DNA of 64,000 nucleotides from an uncultured Eubacteriales bacterium (GTDB lineage: Bacteria; Bacillota; Clostridia; Christensenellales; Aristaeellaceae), in the NCBI GenBank assembly GCA_900318145.1, contig ONJM01000012.1, forward strand, positions 44,701 through 108,700, in the 5' to 3' direction. Positions 48,428 through 56,853 of this stretch are shown in pieces. Each line of letters begins with the position of its first letter. Within the stretch, counting starts at the first letter, position 1. The translations under genes were made by a program, and so were the position numbers. The notes below the pieces were generated by a model. It did no database searches and had not been told where the DNA came from. It saw nothing but the letters and a program-made list of their open reading frames with translations.

Positions 48428-49420
48428 ATGAAAAGACTGTTTGCCGCTGTTCTGCTGCTCTGTATGCTTTGCGCTTCCTCCCTGGCGGATAGCCTGGTGA
48501 CCAACGGCGGCGTCAGCCTGGATACCATGTCGCTGCCTCACAATACGGAGGATGCCGCAGCACCTGAAGTGTATTTCATCAGTGACATTTCTCCGGACGC
48601 GCTGGTGAAGGCCTATGAAGCCCTGGGGGTGCAGCTTCAAGGGCGTGTAGGCGTAAAAATGTCCACCGGCGAAAGCACCCGCAGCAATTATCTGCGGCCG
48701 GAGCTGATTGCTGATCTCATTCATCTGGTGAACGGCACCATCGTGGAATGCAATACTGCCTATGGCGGCAGCCGCTCCTCCACCGCCATGCACCGGCAGC
48801 AGGCCAGGGACAACGGCCTCCTGGACGTGGCGGAACTGGATATTCTGGATGAAGAAGGAAGCATGGAAATTCCTGTTGAAGGCGGTATCCGCATCCCCGT
48901 GGATTATGTGGGCAGCCACTTTGCGAATTATGATTCCTTCCTGGTGCTGACCCACTTCAAGGGCCACGCCATGGCGGGCTTCGGAGGGGCTATCAAGAAT
49001 ATCTCTATCGGCTTCGGCTCCTCCATGGGCAAGGTGTGGATCCATTCCGGCGGAACCAAAACCAGCGGGAGCATCTGGGGCGAGCAGGATCCTTTCCTGG
49101 AGGCCATGGCTGATGCCGCCAAGGGCGTGAATGACCGCATGGGCGAAAACATCGTTTATGTCAGCGTACTCAACCGCCTCTCTGTGGACTGCGACTGCGA
49201 CGGCAATCCCGCTGAGCCGGATATGCACGATATCGGCATTCTGGCTTCCGCCGATCCCCTGGCCATTGATCAGGCGGCCATTGACCTGGTGTATGCCATG
49301 CCCGACAGCAGCAGCCTGATCCGCCGCATTGAACACCTGAACGGCCTGCATACCCTGGATGCCGGCGAACAGAACGGCCTGGGCAGCCGGTATTACAACC
49401 TGGTGATTCCGGATGATTGA
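48428..49420 (+). CDS. Exported DUF362-domain protein
   Basis: A 330-residue protein with a signal peptide (residues 1-20, cleaved near SLA-DS). The rest is a DUF362 domain: VGVKMSTGE, LIHLVNGTIVECNTAYGG, FLVLTHFKGHAMAGFGGAIKNISIGFGSS and CDCDGNP. In many bacteria DUF362 is joined to a 4Fe-4S ferredoxin domain, absent here. The conserved His/Cys residues hint at metal binding, but the function is unknown. TAAGGAGG lies before ATG. The next gene starts 8 bases before its stop, so the two are coupled. Confidence 0.85.
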   Translation: MKRLFAAVLLLCMLCASSLADSLVTNGGVSLDTMSLPHNTEDAAAPEVYFISDISPDALVKAYEALGVQLQGRVGVKMSTGESTRSNYLRPELIADLIHLVNGTIVECNTAYGGSRSSTAMHRQQARDNGLLDVAELDILDEEGSMEIPVEGGIRIPVDYVGSHFANYDSFLVLTHFKGHAMAGFGGAIKNISIGFGSSMGKVWIHSGGTKTSGSIWGEQDPFLEAMADAAKGVNDRMGENIVYVSVLNRLSVDCDCDGNPAEPDMHDIGILASADPLAIDQAAIDLVYAMPDSSSLIRRIEHLNGLHTLDAGEQNGLGSRYYNLVIPDD

Positions 49421-50318
49421 ATGGATTCAAAGGGAGGCCGTTTATCTCTGGTACTACCTGGATATCCAGATCCGGCAGATCGCGCCGTACTGGGCGCTGG
49501 GCATCGTGCTGGGCAGCGCGGTTTCCGTGTTCGGGAAGAAGTACATCCACGGCGCGTTTGCGAAAATCGGCCAGCGCAGGATGGGTTGGCTGGGGGTGAT
49601 CCCGGCAAGTCTGCTGGGCATCGCTTCACCCCTGTGCATGTACGGCACCATCCCGATCGCAGCATCTTTTTCGGAGCAGGGCATCAAGGATGATTATCTG
49701 GCCGCGTTCATGATGAGCAGTATCCTGCTCAATCCCCAGCTGATCTTTTACAGCGGGGCTTTGGGCCGGACGGCGCTGATCATCCGATGTGTTTCCTGCT
49801 TCCTGTGCGGCTGCGCGGCGGGCCTCTTCATCCGCTGGTTTTACAGCGGGAAAGGAAAATCATTCTTTGACTTTACCGGCTTCCATGAAGGAAAAAGCCG
49901 GGACACTGATCCGAACCTGTTCCTGCGTTTTCTGAAAAACACAGGACGCAACATCAGGGCCACCGGTCCCATGTTTGCTCTGGGTATTCTTCTGACGGCG
50001 CTGTACCAGATCCATGTACCCGGCGATTTTGTCAGCGGCTTATTCGGCAGGAACAACGGCTTTGGAGTACTGATGGCCGCTACCATCGGGGTTCCCGTTT
50101 ATATGTGCGGCGGAGGTACCATCCCACTGCTCAATGAATGGCTGGGAGACGGTATGAGCATGGGCAGCGCGGCGGCCTTCATGCTGACCGGCCCGGCCAC
50201 CAAAATCACTAATCTTGGCGCGATGAAGATCGTGCTTGGATGGAAACGATTCATCATCTATCTGGCGTTTGTCATGCTGTTTTCCCTGTGTACAGGGCTG
50301 CTTACTGACTTGTTCTGA
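49413..50318 (+). CDS. ArsP/YraQ-type permease (DUF318)
   Basis: A 301-residue membrane protein with about eight spans. Two repeated pore motifs face each other: GIASPLCMYGTIPIAAS (about 69-85) and GVPVYMCGGGTIPLLNEW (about 228-245), each holding Cys, Gly and Thr. This is the permease family PF03773, which includes the organoarsenical exporter ArsP with a similar Cys-containing motif. Substrate could be an organometal, metalloid or small redox species. It overlaps the DUF362 gene by 8 bases and precedes an exported flavodoxin gene by 17 bp. Confidence 0.85.
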   Translation: MIEWIQREAVYLWYYLDIQIRQIAPYWALGIVLGSAVSVFGKKYIHGAFAKIGQRRMGWLGVIPASLLGIASPLCMYGTIPIAASFSEQGIKDDYLAAFMMSSILLNPQLIFYSGALGRTALIIRCVSCFLCGCAAGLFIRWFYSGKGKSFFDFTGFHEGKSRDTDPNLFLRFLKNTGRNIRATGPMFALGILLTALYQIHVPGDFVSGLFGRNNGFGVLMAATIGVPVYMCGGGTIPLLNEWLGDGMSMGSAAAFMLTGPATKITNLGAMKIVLGWKRFIIYLAFVMLFSLCTGLLTDLF

Positions 50319-50335
50319 GAAAGGGGATATCCGCT

Positions 50336-50923
50336 GTGAAAAAAATTTCCGCTGTTCTGTTCGCGCTGATCCTGACTTTGTCCTCCCTGCCAATGGCTGC
50401 CGCGGAAGAAGAAACCGTTCAGCAAATCATTGAACCCACAAGCCATATCCTGGTTGTTTATTTCTCCGCTACCGGCACCACCAGGGGCGTGGCCGAAAAG
50501 CTGGCGGAAGGGCTGTCCGCTGATCTGTATGAAATTGTGCCCGAAGAACCCTATACCGACGCTGATCTGAACTGGAACGACAGCAGGAGCCGCACCTCCA
50601 TCGAAACCGATGACCCTTCCTGCCGTCCGGCCATCGCGGGCGAGCTGCCCGATCTTGCCCCCTGGGATACGGTATTCATCGGATATCCCATCTGGTGGGG
50701 CGATACCCCGCGCATCGTATCCAACTTTGTGGAGCAGGCGGATCTGACCGGTAAGACGCTGGCGGTGTTCTTTACTTCCGGCAGCAGCGGCCTCGGCAAC
50801 AGCATGAAGCACCTGGAGCAGCAATCCGAAGCGGGAACCTGGCTGGAAGGCAGGCGCTTCACCAGCCGCACGACCGCGGAAGAACTGGTAAACTGGGCCA
50901 GGAGCCTGGGCATTGAGCCCTGA
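50336..50923 (+). CDS. Exported flavodoxin
   Basis: A 195-residue protein: a signal peptide (1-23, AAA cleavage) followed by a flavodoxin fold. FMN-binding loops are VVYFSATGTTRGVAEKLAEG, YPIWWGDTPRIVSNF and FTSGSSGLGNSMKHLE. Exported flavodoxins of this kind are frequent in gut Clostridia, near DUF4405, aldo/keto reductase and TetR genes. They may carry electrons outside the membrane, and here the neighbours include scraps of exactly those genes. GAAAGGGGATATCCGCTG precedes the start, giving a modest ribosome site. Confidence 0.9.
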   Translation: MKKISAVLFALILTLSSLPMAAAEEETVQQIIEPTSHILVVYFSATGTTRGVAEKLAEGLSADLYEIVPEEPYTDADLNWNDSRSRTSIETDDPSCRPAIAGELPDLAPWDTVFIGYPIWWGDTPRIVSNFVEQADLTGKTLAVFFTSGSSGLGNSMKHLEQQSEAGTWLEGRRFTSRTTAEELVNWARSLGIEP

Positions 50924-51218
50924 GGAGAGCAAAAGCCATGCAAACGAAGCGGGCCACGAGTGGACGGGCATCGCCATGACGGCGCTCATGATCATCCACC
51001 AGATCCTGAACCGCAAATGGATCACAGCCCTGTTCAAAGGAAAGTATACGCCTGCGCGCACCGCGCAGACTGCCATTAACGCCGCACTGGCAGGAGCTTT
51101 TCCGGCAGGGCGCGGGAAGATTTCAGACAGTATTCCTTTTTTTGGAATATCCCTGAGTGTCAGGGAAGCCGGACCCGAAGATCCGGCTTATCATAATTTC
51201 AACAGTAACGGCACATAA
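50913..51218 (+). pseudogene. Remnant: truncated DUF4405 membrane protein
   Basis: Codons for HEWTGIAMTALMIIHQILNRKWITALFKGKYTP match the first DUF4405 span with its haem-type His pair, but the rest of the gene is missing and the frame drifts into non-similar sequence. A good start (GAGGAGAGC then ATG 50938, reading MQTKRA) lies in another frame, so an internal deletion removed the codons between the start and HEWTG and shifted the frame. The TTG-initiated reading from 50913 is probably not used. Confidence 0.6.
51166..51189 (+). terminator. Possible terminator of the redox island
   Basis: AAGCCGGA and TCCGGCTT pair around an 8-nt loop. It is followed by ATCATAATTTC rather than a true T-run, so strength is doubtful. 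The gap to the next gene (to 51322) is AT-rich, with no gene. Confidence 0.4.
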
Positions 51219-51322
51219 AGAACGATCAGATTGTGCCAAAAACAATTATAAAATGGCATTTACTGAATATTCAATTCATGTTAGGATGTTGAAAAACAAG
51301 CAGTAAAGGAAGAGAATGCAGG

Positions 51323-52300
51323 ATGTACCGTGTCGGGCTGATTGGCTGCGGAAACATTTCCGCTGTGCACGCGCAGGTGCTCAGCGAGCTGGAAAATACT
51401 GAACTGGTTTGCTGTGCTGACGTAATTCCGGAACGAGCGGAACGCTATGGCCGCCCCGCTTACACTGACTGGCAGGAAATGCTGAAACGTGAGAAGCCGG
51501 ACGCGGTACACATCTGCACTCCGCACTGGCTTCATCCTGTCATGGCAGCGGAAGCGGCAAAACAGGGCATCGCTGTGTTCACCGAAAAGCCTCCTGCTAT
51601 TGATACAGCCGGATGGAAACAGGTAAAGCAGGCCGCGGAGCATGTTCCTGTCGGAATCTGCTTCCAGAATCGTTACCATCCGCATATCGGAAAGTGCAGA
51701 CGCCTCCTGAAGGAGAACACCTACGGCAGGCTGCTGGGAATCCGCGGTTTTGTGACATGGAACCGTACAAAGGCTTACTATGAGGCGGCAGACTGGAAAG
51801 GAAACTGGGCTACGGAAGGAGGAGGCGTGCTGATCAACCAGGCGATCCATACGCTTGACCTGATTGTTGGCTTCCTGGGAATGCCGGATCAGGCGGAAAT
51901 GACGGCATCCTCTCACCGGCTGCGGGGCGTTGTGGAGGTGGAGGATACAGCGGAAATCTATCTGCGGAAGGGAGAAATTCCGGCTTTGCTGTATGCTTCC
52001 AACGGATACAGTATGGACGCCCCTGTCATGATCGAGCTTCACCTGGAAAAAGCGGTAGTTCGGCTGGAAACAGATTTTATGACAGTGATCCGCGACGGAA
52101 AGAAAGAGGAATACTGCTGCGAATTTCTTCCTGCTCTGGGCCGCAGCTACTGGGGCGCGGGCCATAAAGCCTGCATCGCTGATTTTTACCGCTGTATGGA
52201 GACAGGGGGAACTTACGGAAATGCGCCTTCCGCCTGCGACGATACCATGAGAACTCTGCTGAAGCTCTATGAAAGCATCCGGCCGCAGGGCATGCGTTAA
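51323..52300 (+). CDS. Gfo/Idh/MocA-family oxidoreductase (1)
   Basis: A 325-residue NAD(P)-dependent sugar or inositol dehydrogenase-like enzyme. VGLIGCGNISAVHAQVL is the Rossmann dinucleotide motif, VFTEKPPAI the EKP motif with catalytic Lys, and GGGVLINQAIHTLDLIVGFLG the C-terminal (GGxxxxxHxxD) motif. It is 26 bp from a second gene of the same family, which suggests that the two act in one sugar-conversion pathway. Substrates are unknown. AAGGAAGAG precedes the ATG. Confidence 0.9.
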   Translation: MYRVGLIGCGNISAVHAQVLSELENTELVCCADVIPERAERYGRPAYTDWQEMLKREKPDAVHICTPHWLHPVMAAEAAKQGIAVFTEKPPAIDTAGWKQVKQAAEHVPVGICFQNRYHPHIGKCRRLLKENTYGRLLGIRGFVTWNRTKAYYEAADWKGNWATEGGGVLINQAIHTLDLIVGFLGMPDQAEMTASSHRLRGVVEVEDTAEIYLRKGEIPALLYASNGYSMDAPVMIELHLEKAVVRLETDFMTVIRDGKKEEYCCEFLPALGRSYWGAGHKACIADFYRCMETGGTYGNAPSACDDTMRTLLKLYESIRPQGMR

Positions 52301-52326
52301 GAAAACTGCTGAAAGGAAATGAAAAG

Positions 52327-53481
52327 ATGGAAAAGGTTCGTTTAGGCATTATCGGCATAGGCGGTATGGGAACCGAACATGCGAAGGGTCTGCTGGCAGG
52401 GAACGTTCCGGAAATCCGGCTGACGGCGGTGGCGGATATCCGTCCGGCCCGGCTGGCGTATGCCCGGGAACACTTTCCGGCGGATGTGCGCTGTTTTCCG
52501 GACGGCCGGGAACTGATTGATTCCGGATGCTGCGACGCGGTGCTGATCGCCACGCCGCACTATCTGCATCCGGAATTCGTGATCTATGCCCTGCAGCACG
52601 GGGTGCATGCCCTGAGCGAGAAACCGGCCGGTGTCTATACCCTGCAGGTACGGGAAATGAATGAAGCCGCGAAGAAAAGCGACAGGGTATTCGCGATCAT
52701 GTTCAACCAGCGCACCAACTGCGTTTACCGGAAGCTGCATGAAATGATACAGAGCGGTGAACTGGGCGCTATGAAGCGCGTGAACTGGATCATTACGGAC
52801 TGGTACCGGACGCAGGCCTATTATGACGCGGCAGGATGGAAGGCTACCTGGGACGGGGAAGGCGGCGGAGTGCTGCTGAACCAGTGCCCCCATCAGCTGG
52901 ATCTGCTGCAATGGCTGTGCGGTATGCCGAAAAAAGTGAGGGCTTTCTGCCACGAAGCCAAGTGGCATGATATCGAGGTGGAGGACGATGTGACCGCGTA
53001 CATGGAGTTCGAAAACGGCGCAACGGGCGTATTTGTCACCACCACCGGCGACGCGCCGGGTACAAACCGGCTGGAACTGACCTTTGAGATGGGCCGGATT
53101 ATCTGCGAAGGCGATCAGCTGATCTTCGACCGGCTGGCTGAAAACGAGCGTACATACTGCAAAACCTGCAAAGAGGGATTCAGGAAGCCGGATACGGAGC
53201 GGATAATCATTGAAACCGACGGGAAGAACGAGCAGCATACCGGTGTCATGAAGGCCTTTGCGGCCCGTATTCTGCGGGGAGAGCCCCTGGTCGCGGAAGG
53301 CATTGAGGGTATCCGCGGACTGACGCTGTCCAATGCCATGTATCTGTCCTCCTGGCTGAATGAAACGGTGGAAATTCCCTTTGATGAAGAGCTGTTCCTC
53401 CGGGAACTGAACAAGCGGCGTGCCGCATCAAAAAAGAAAGAGGATACCGGCATTGTTTTCGACACAGCGGGGACGTACTGA
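52327..53481 (+). CDS. Gfo/Idh/MocA-family oxidoreductase (2)
   Basis: A 384-residue paralogue of the previous protein. Motifs are RLGIIGIGGMGTEHAKGLL, LSEKPAGVYTLQV and GGGVLLNQCPHQLDLLQWLCGMPK. The DWYRTQAYYDAAGWKATWDGEGG stretch corresponds to WNRTKAYYEAADWKGNWATEGG of the first protein, so the pair arose by duplication. The C-terminal tail is longer (RAASKKKEDTGIVFD). It probably acts on a sugar or cyclitol released by the glycan operon further right; this is inference from proximity. GAAAGGAAATG gives the ribosome site. Confidence 0.9.
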   Translation: MEKVRLGIIGIGGMGTEHAKGLLAGNVPEIRLTAVADIRPARLAYAREHFPADVRCFPDGRELIDSGCCDAVLIATPHYLHPEFVIYALQHGVHALSEKPAGVYTLQVREMNEAAKKSDRVFAIMFNQRTNCVYRKLHEMIQSGELGAMKRVNWIITDWYRTQAYYDAAGWKATWDGEGGGVLLNQCPHQLDLLQWLCGMPKKVRAFCHEAKWHDIEVEDDVTAYMEFENGATGVFVTTTGDAPGTNRLELTFEMGRIICEGDQLIFDRLAENERTYCKTCKEGFRKPDTERIIIETDGKNEQHTGVMKAFAARILRGEPLVAEGIEGIRGLTLSNAMYLSSWLNETVEIPFDEELFLRELNKRRAASKKKEDTGIVFDTAGTY

Positions 53482-53586
53482 AATCAAAAGAAGAACGGAC
53501 GGCACCGGGATGGTTCTGTCCGCCCGCGGAACTCCGCCGGGAAGGATTGACAGCGGGAATCCTTCCGGTCCGCATCTGGAGGAATC

Positions 53587-54186
53587 ATGAAGATCGTATG
53601 CCTGTTTCCGGGAATCGGATACACCTGTGATAAACCGCTTCTGTATTACAGCTGGAAAATGTTTGCCGCACGCGGCTGGAAAGTCGTTCCTGTTCCGTAC
53701 GGCGGTTTTCCCTCCGGCGTAAAGGGAAACGCGAAGAAAATGAGGAAGTGCGCTGAAATGGCGCTGGATCAGGCGGAGGAACTGCTGAAGGATATCAACT
53801 GGAACCAGTACGATTCCATTCTGTTTATCTCGAAAAGCGTCGGAACTGTGGCGGCAGGCGCCTACGCTGCCAGGCATCATATCCGCTGCCGGCATATTTT
53901 GTTCACTCCTGTTGAGGACACGTTCTCCTTTGACATGAAAGACGCGATTGTGTTCCATGGCACGGCCGATCCATGGGTGAACAGCGATGTGATCAGAAAC
54001 GCCTGCCGGGACGCCGGCCTTCCGCTGTATATCACCGGGAACGCGAACCACTCCCTTGAAACGGGCGACGTCGATACAGACATTGATATAATCAAAACAA
54101 CAATGAAGATTGTGAGAGAATATGCGGAAAGAGATAATAGCGGAAGCGGAAGCGTATGTCCGGTCGCTGTTTCAGGGAAACAGTGA
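53587..54186 (+). CDS. Small alpha/beta-hydrolase-like protein
   Basis: A 199-residue cytoplasmic protein. VCLFPGIGYTCDKPLLYYS resembles the oxyanion strand, FISKSVGTVAAG carries the nucleophile Ser (SxSxG instead of GxSxG), FHGTADPWV the Asp and NANHSLE the His, a complete triad. The likely natural end is near REYAERD; the last 20 residues (GSGSVCPVAVSGKQ) are encoded over the start of the next gene and look like a run-on. Substrate is unknown. Confidence 0.78.
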   Translation: MKIVCLFPGIGYTCDKPLLYYSWKMFAARGWKVVPVPYGGFPSGVKGNAKKMRKCAEMALDQAEELLKDINWNQYDSILFISKSVGTVAAGAYAARHHIRCRHILFTPVEDTFSFDMKDAIVFHGTADPWVNSDVIRNACRDAGLPLYITGNANHSLETGDVDTDIDIIKTTMKIVREYAERDNSGSGSVCPVAVSGKQ

Positions 54187-54703
54187 CGGACACGACTTTG
54201 ATCATACCATGCGGGTTTACCGCACTGCCATGGAAATTGCGGAAACTGAACCGGACTGCGATAAGCTGATCGTAGCCCTGGCAGCGCTGCTCCATGACGC
54301 GGATGACGATAAACTGTTTGAGACAGAGAACAACGCGAATGCCAGAGCTTTTCTGAATTCGCAGAACATTGATGAAGCCACCGCACAGCGGATCTGCACG
54401 GCCATCAATGCTGTATCATTCAGCAAAAACAGGGACAGACGCCCCGAACTGCCCGAAGGAAGAATCGTTCAGGACGCTGACAGGCTGGATGCCATCGGAG
54501 CCATAGGCATCGCGAGGACATTTGCATACGGCGGGAAGCACGGCAGATCACTGGATGCATCCATCGAGCATTTTCATGAGAAACTGCTTTTGCTCAGGGA
54601 TATGATGCATACGGAAAAGGCGAAGGAAATGGCAGAAGCCCGGCATGCCTTTATGAAAGATTTCCTGAAGGAATGGGAAAAGGAAAACGAAAAGAGATGG
54701 TGA
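54122..54703 (+). CDS. HD-domain phosphohydrolase (YpgQ/YedJ-like)
   Basis: A 193-residue metal-dependent phosphohydrolase. HDFDHTMRVYRTA supplies the first His, ALLHDADDDK the HD pair and RIVQDADRLDAIGAIG the last Asp, as in YpgQ-like (d)NTP pyrophosphohydrolases. The ATG at 54122 lies 65 bases inside the previous gene in another frame; the next in-frame Met would remove the first His motif, so the overlap is real. GTGAGAGA is a weak ribosome site, hence translational coupling is likely. It is 4 bp from the response regulator gene. Confidence 0.88.
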   Translation: MRKEIIAEAEAYVRSLFQGNSDGHDFDHTMRVYRTAMEIAETEPDCDKLIVALAALLHDADDDKLFETENNANARAFLNSQNIDEATAQRICTAINAVSFSKNRDRRPELPEGRIVQDADRLDAIGAIGIARTFAYGGKHGRSLDASIEHFHEKLLLLRDMMHTEKAKEMAEARHAFMKDFLKEWEKENEKRW

Positions 54704-54707
54704 TGAC

Positions 54708-55391
54708 ATGCGGATTCTGCTGGCGGAAGATGAAAAACGAATGGCAGCCGCGCTTGCCGCTTTGCTCAGGCAGGAAAAATATGATGTGGATCATGTGGAG
54801 GACGGAGCGTCCGCGCTGACGGCACTGGAGAGCGGCGTGTACGATATCGCCGTGCTTGACGTGATGATGCCGGAGATGAACGGGTTTGAGGCGGCCCGGC
54901 GCGCAAGAAGCGGCGGCGTGAAAACGCCGATCCTGATGCTGACCGCGAAAAGCCAGCTGGAGGATAAAGTAACAGGTCTGGACAGCGGAGCGGATGACTA
55001 TCTGACCAAGCCCTTTCAGACAAAAGAGCTGCTGGCCAGGCTGCGTGCCCTGGGACGGCGAAACGCAAGCTTTCGTGACGGGAATCTCCATTTCGGCGAT
55101 CTGACGCTGGACGTATCCAAGGCGACGCTTGCCTGTGAACGGACGGGGCAAAATGTCCGTCTGAGCGAGAAGGAGCTGCACATCCTGGAATACATGTTCA
55201 GCAACCAGGGCCAGATCATGACGAGAGAACAGCTGGCCGTCAAAATCTGGGGCTTTGAAAACGAGGCTGAATATAACAATGTGGAAGTGTATATGTCCTT
55301 TACCCGCAAAAAACTGGCTTTTGTCGGTTCAAATGTCGAGATCAAAGCTGTCCGCGGTCTGGGATATGAACTGAGGGCGGAGACAAAATGA
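54708..55391 (+). CDS. OmpR/PhoB-family response regulator
   Basis: A 227-residue two-component regulator. The receiver (1-118) has LLAEDEKRMA, the phospho-acceptor Asp in VLDVMMPEMNG, LTAKSQ (Thr) and DYLTKPF (Lys). A winged-helix DNA-binding domain follows (LSEKELHILEYMFSNQGQIMTREQLAVKIWG and VEVYMSFTRKKL). It pairs with the histidine kinase encoded 43 bp downstream. Target genes are not evident; the glycan operon is convergent and could be one. Confidence 0.93.
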   Translation: MRILLAEDEKRMAAALAALLRQEKYDVDHVEDGASALTALESGVYDIAVLDVMMPEMNGFEAARRARSGGVKTPILMLTAKSQLEDKVTGLDSGADDYLTKPFQTKELLARLRALGRRNASFRDGNLHFGDLTLDVSKATLACERTGQNVRLSEKELHILEYMFSNQGQIMTREQLAVKIWGFENEAEYNNVEVYMSFTRKKLAFVGSNVEIKAVRGLGYELRAETK

Positions 55392-55434
55392 ATATGCAGC
55401 GGCATGACAGCCGCGAACTGAGAGAGGTAGAAAG

Positions 55435-56715
55435 ATGTTTAAGCGGTCCAGAAAAAAGATTATTCTGGCCATCATGGGATCGCTGATCCTGCTGTTTGCA
55501 ATCACGCTGTCCGTGATCCTGCTGGCAAGCTACCGGGAGATCCGGCAGGAAAATATGGAGATGCTGAAGCGGCATGTGGAACTGTACTACCTGGAGAATG
55601 AAACAGGCGGTCCGTCCGATGCGCCTCCGGATACGCAGCCGGATGCCCGGCCGGACAGACCCGGGGCGTCCGCTCCTGAACCGCCGGGAAAGCCGCCGCT
55701 GGATCAGAAGCCGGATTACCAGCTGTCTACGTTCTATTCTGTTGCCTTTGGAGAAAACGATACGGTCATTGCGGTTGATAACGGGGAAAAAGAGGTTTAC
55801 AGCGAAGAAGAACTGATCCGCATCGCGAAGGAAATCCTGGCAGGAAATAACGCATCCGGACGATCCGGTTCCCTGAGCTATATTGCGGAACGCAGGCCGG
55901 ATTATACGCTGGTTGCTTTTATGGACAATACGGTTTCGGAGAGCGGACTGAACACCTTGTTTCGCAATGTGCTGATCATCGGCGGCGCGGCTATTCTCGT
56001 GATGTTCTTCATTTCCCTGTATCTGTCCGGACGTATCATCCGGCCGCTGGAGGAAAACGACCAAAGGCAGAAACAGTTTATTTCCGATGCGAGCCATGAG
56101 CTGAAAACGCCGGTTGCCGTCATCAGCACCAACGCCGAAATGCTTTCCAGGGAGATCGGTGATAACGAATGGCTGGCCAACATCCAGTATGAGAATGAAC
56201 GCATGGGCGGGCTGATCAGGCAGCTGCTGGATCTTTCCCGGGCGGAGAACGCGGAGGCGCAGACGGAGGAGGTCGATTTTTCCCGCATTGCAGCAGGAGA
56301 AGCGCTGGCATTTGAGATGCTTGCCTTTGAACAGGGGAAAACAATTCAGAGTGACGTTGAAGAAGGCGTACAGCTGACAGGCAATCCGACGCAGCTGACC
56401 CAGATCGTTTCCGTTCTGCTGGACAACGCGATCCGGCACGCCGCAGGCAGGGAGATCAGCCTGACGCTGAAGCATCAGGGGCACGCAGCTCTGCTGACCG
56501 TAACCAATGACGGTGACGCCATTCCGCCCGATAAGCTGAAACACCTCTTTGACCGCTTTTACCGGGTGGATGAAGCCCGAACCGATGACGGACATCACTA
56601 CGGCCTCGGCCTTTCAATCGCCAAAGCCATCACAGAGAAGCATGGCGGCAGCATCACTGTATCCTGCCGCGATGGAAAGATCCGGTTTACAGTTTCCATT
56701 CCGATCAGAAAATAA
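55435..56715 (+). CDS. Sensor histidine kinase
   Basis: A 426-residue membrane kinase. TM1 spans about residues 8-28; an extracellular sensor of about 150 residues begins with a Pro-rich stretch (PPDTQPDARPDRPG); TM2 spans about 178-198. HisKA has SDASHELKTPVAV (phospho-His) and HATPase_c has N, G1 (TNDGDAIP), F and G2 (HYGLGLSIAKAI) boxes. No HAMP domain is seen between TM2 and HisKA. It phosphorylates the adjacent response regulator. The signal is unknown. Confidence 0.92.
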   Translation: MFKRSRKKIILAIMGSLILLFAITLSVILLASYREIRQENMEMLKRHVELYYLENETGGPSDAPPDTQPDARPDRPGASAPEPPGKPPLDQKPDYQLSTFYSVAFGENDTVIAVDNGEKEVYSEEELIRIAKEILAGNNASGRSGSLSYIAERRPDYTLVAFMDNTVSESGLNTLFRNVLIIGGAAILVMFFISLYLSGRIIRPLEENDQRQKQFISDASHELKTPVAVISTNAEMLSREIGDNEWLANIQYENERMGGLIRQLLDLSRAENAEAQTEEVDFSRIAAGEALAFEMLAFEQGKTIQSDVEEGVQLTGNPTQLTQIVSVLLDNAIRHAAGREISLTLKHQGHAALLTVTNDGDAIPPDKLKHLFDRFYRVDEARTDDGHHYGLGLSIAKAITEKHGGSITVSCRDGKIRFTVSIPIRK

Positions 56716-56740
56716 AACGGGTTTCAGCGCGGATTGAAGA

Positions 56741-56778
56741 ACCTCCCCCGCAATGGCGTTGCCAGCAGCAGGGGAGGT
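56741..56778 (+). terminator. Terminator between the two-component operon and the glycan operon
   Basis: ACCTCCCC and GGGGAGGT close a 22-nt apical region that itself holds TGGC/GCCA. ATTTATAT follows on the plus strand and TTCTTCAATC on the minus strand. It could serve both convergent operons, but the T-tracts are short. Confidence 0.55.
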
Positions 56779-56853
56779 ATTTATATGCGCGCATTATTCC
56801 GCGCAAATCTGCGCGGTCACGTCCGCACGGTTTCCGGAATACGTACGCTGATA

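Noticed and set aside
56749-56850. Small gene or RNA after the histidine kinase gene
   Set aside because: A plus-strand frame exists, but it lies on and beyond the terminator hairpin and antisense to the GH43 gene end.
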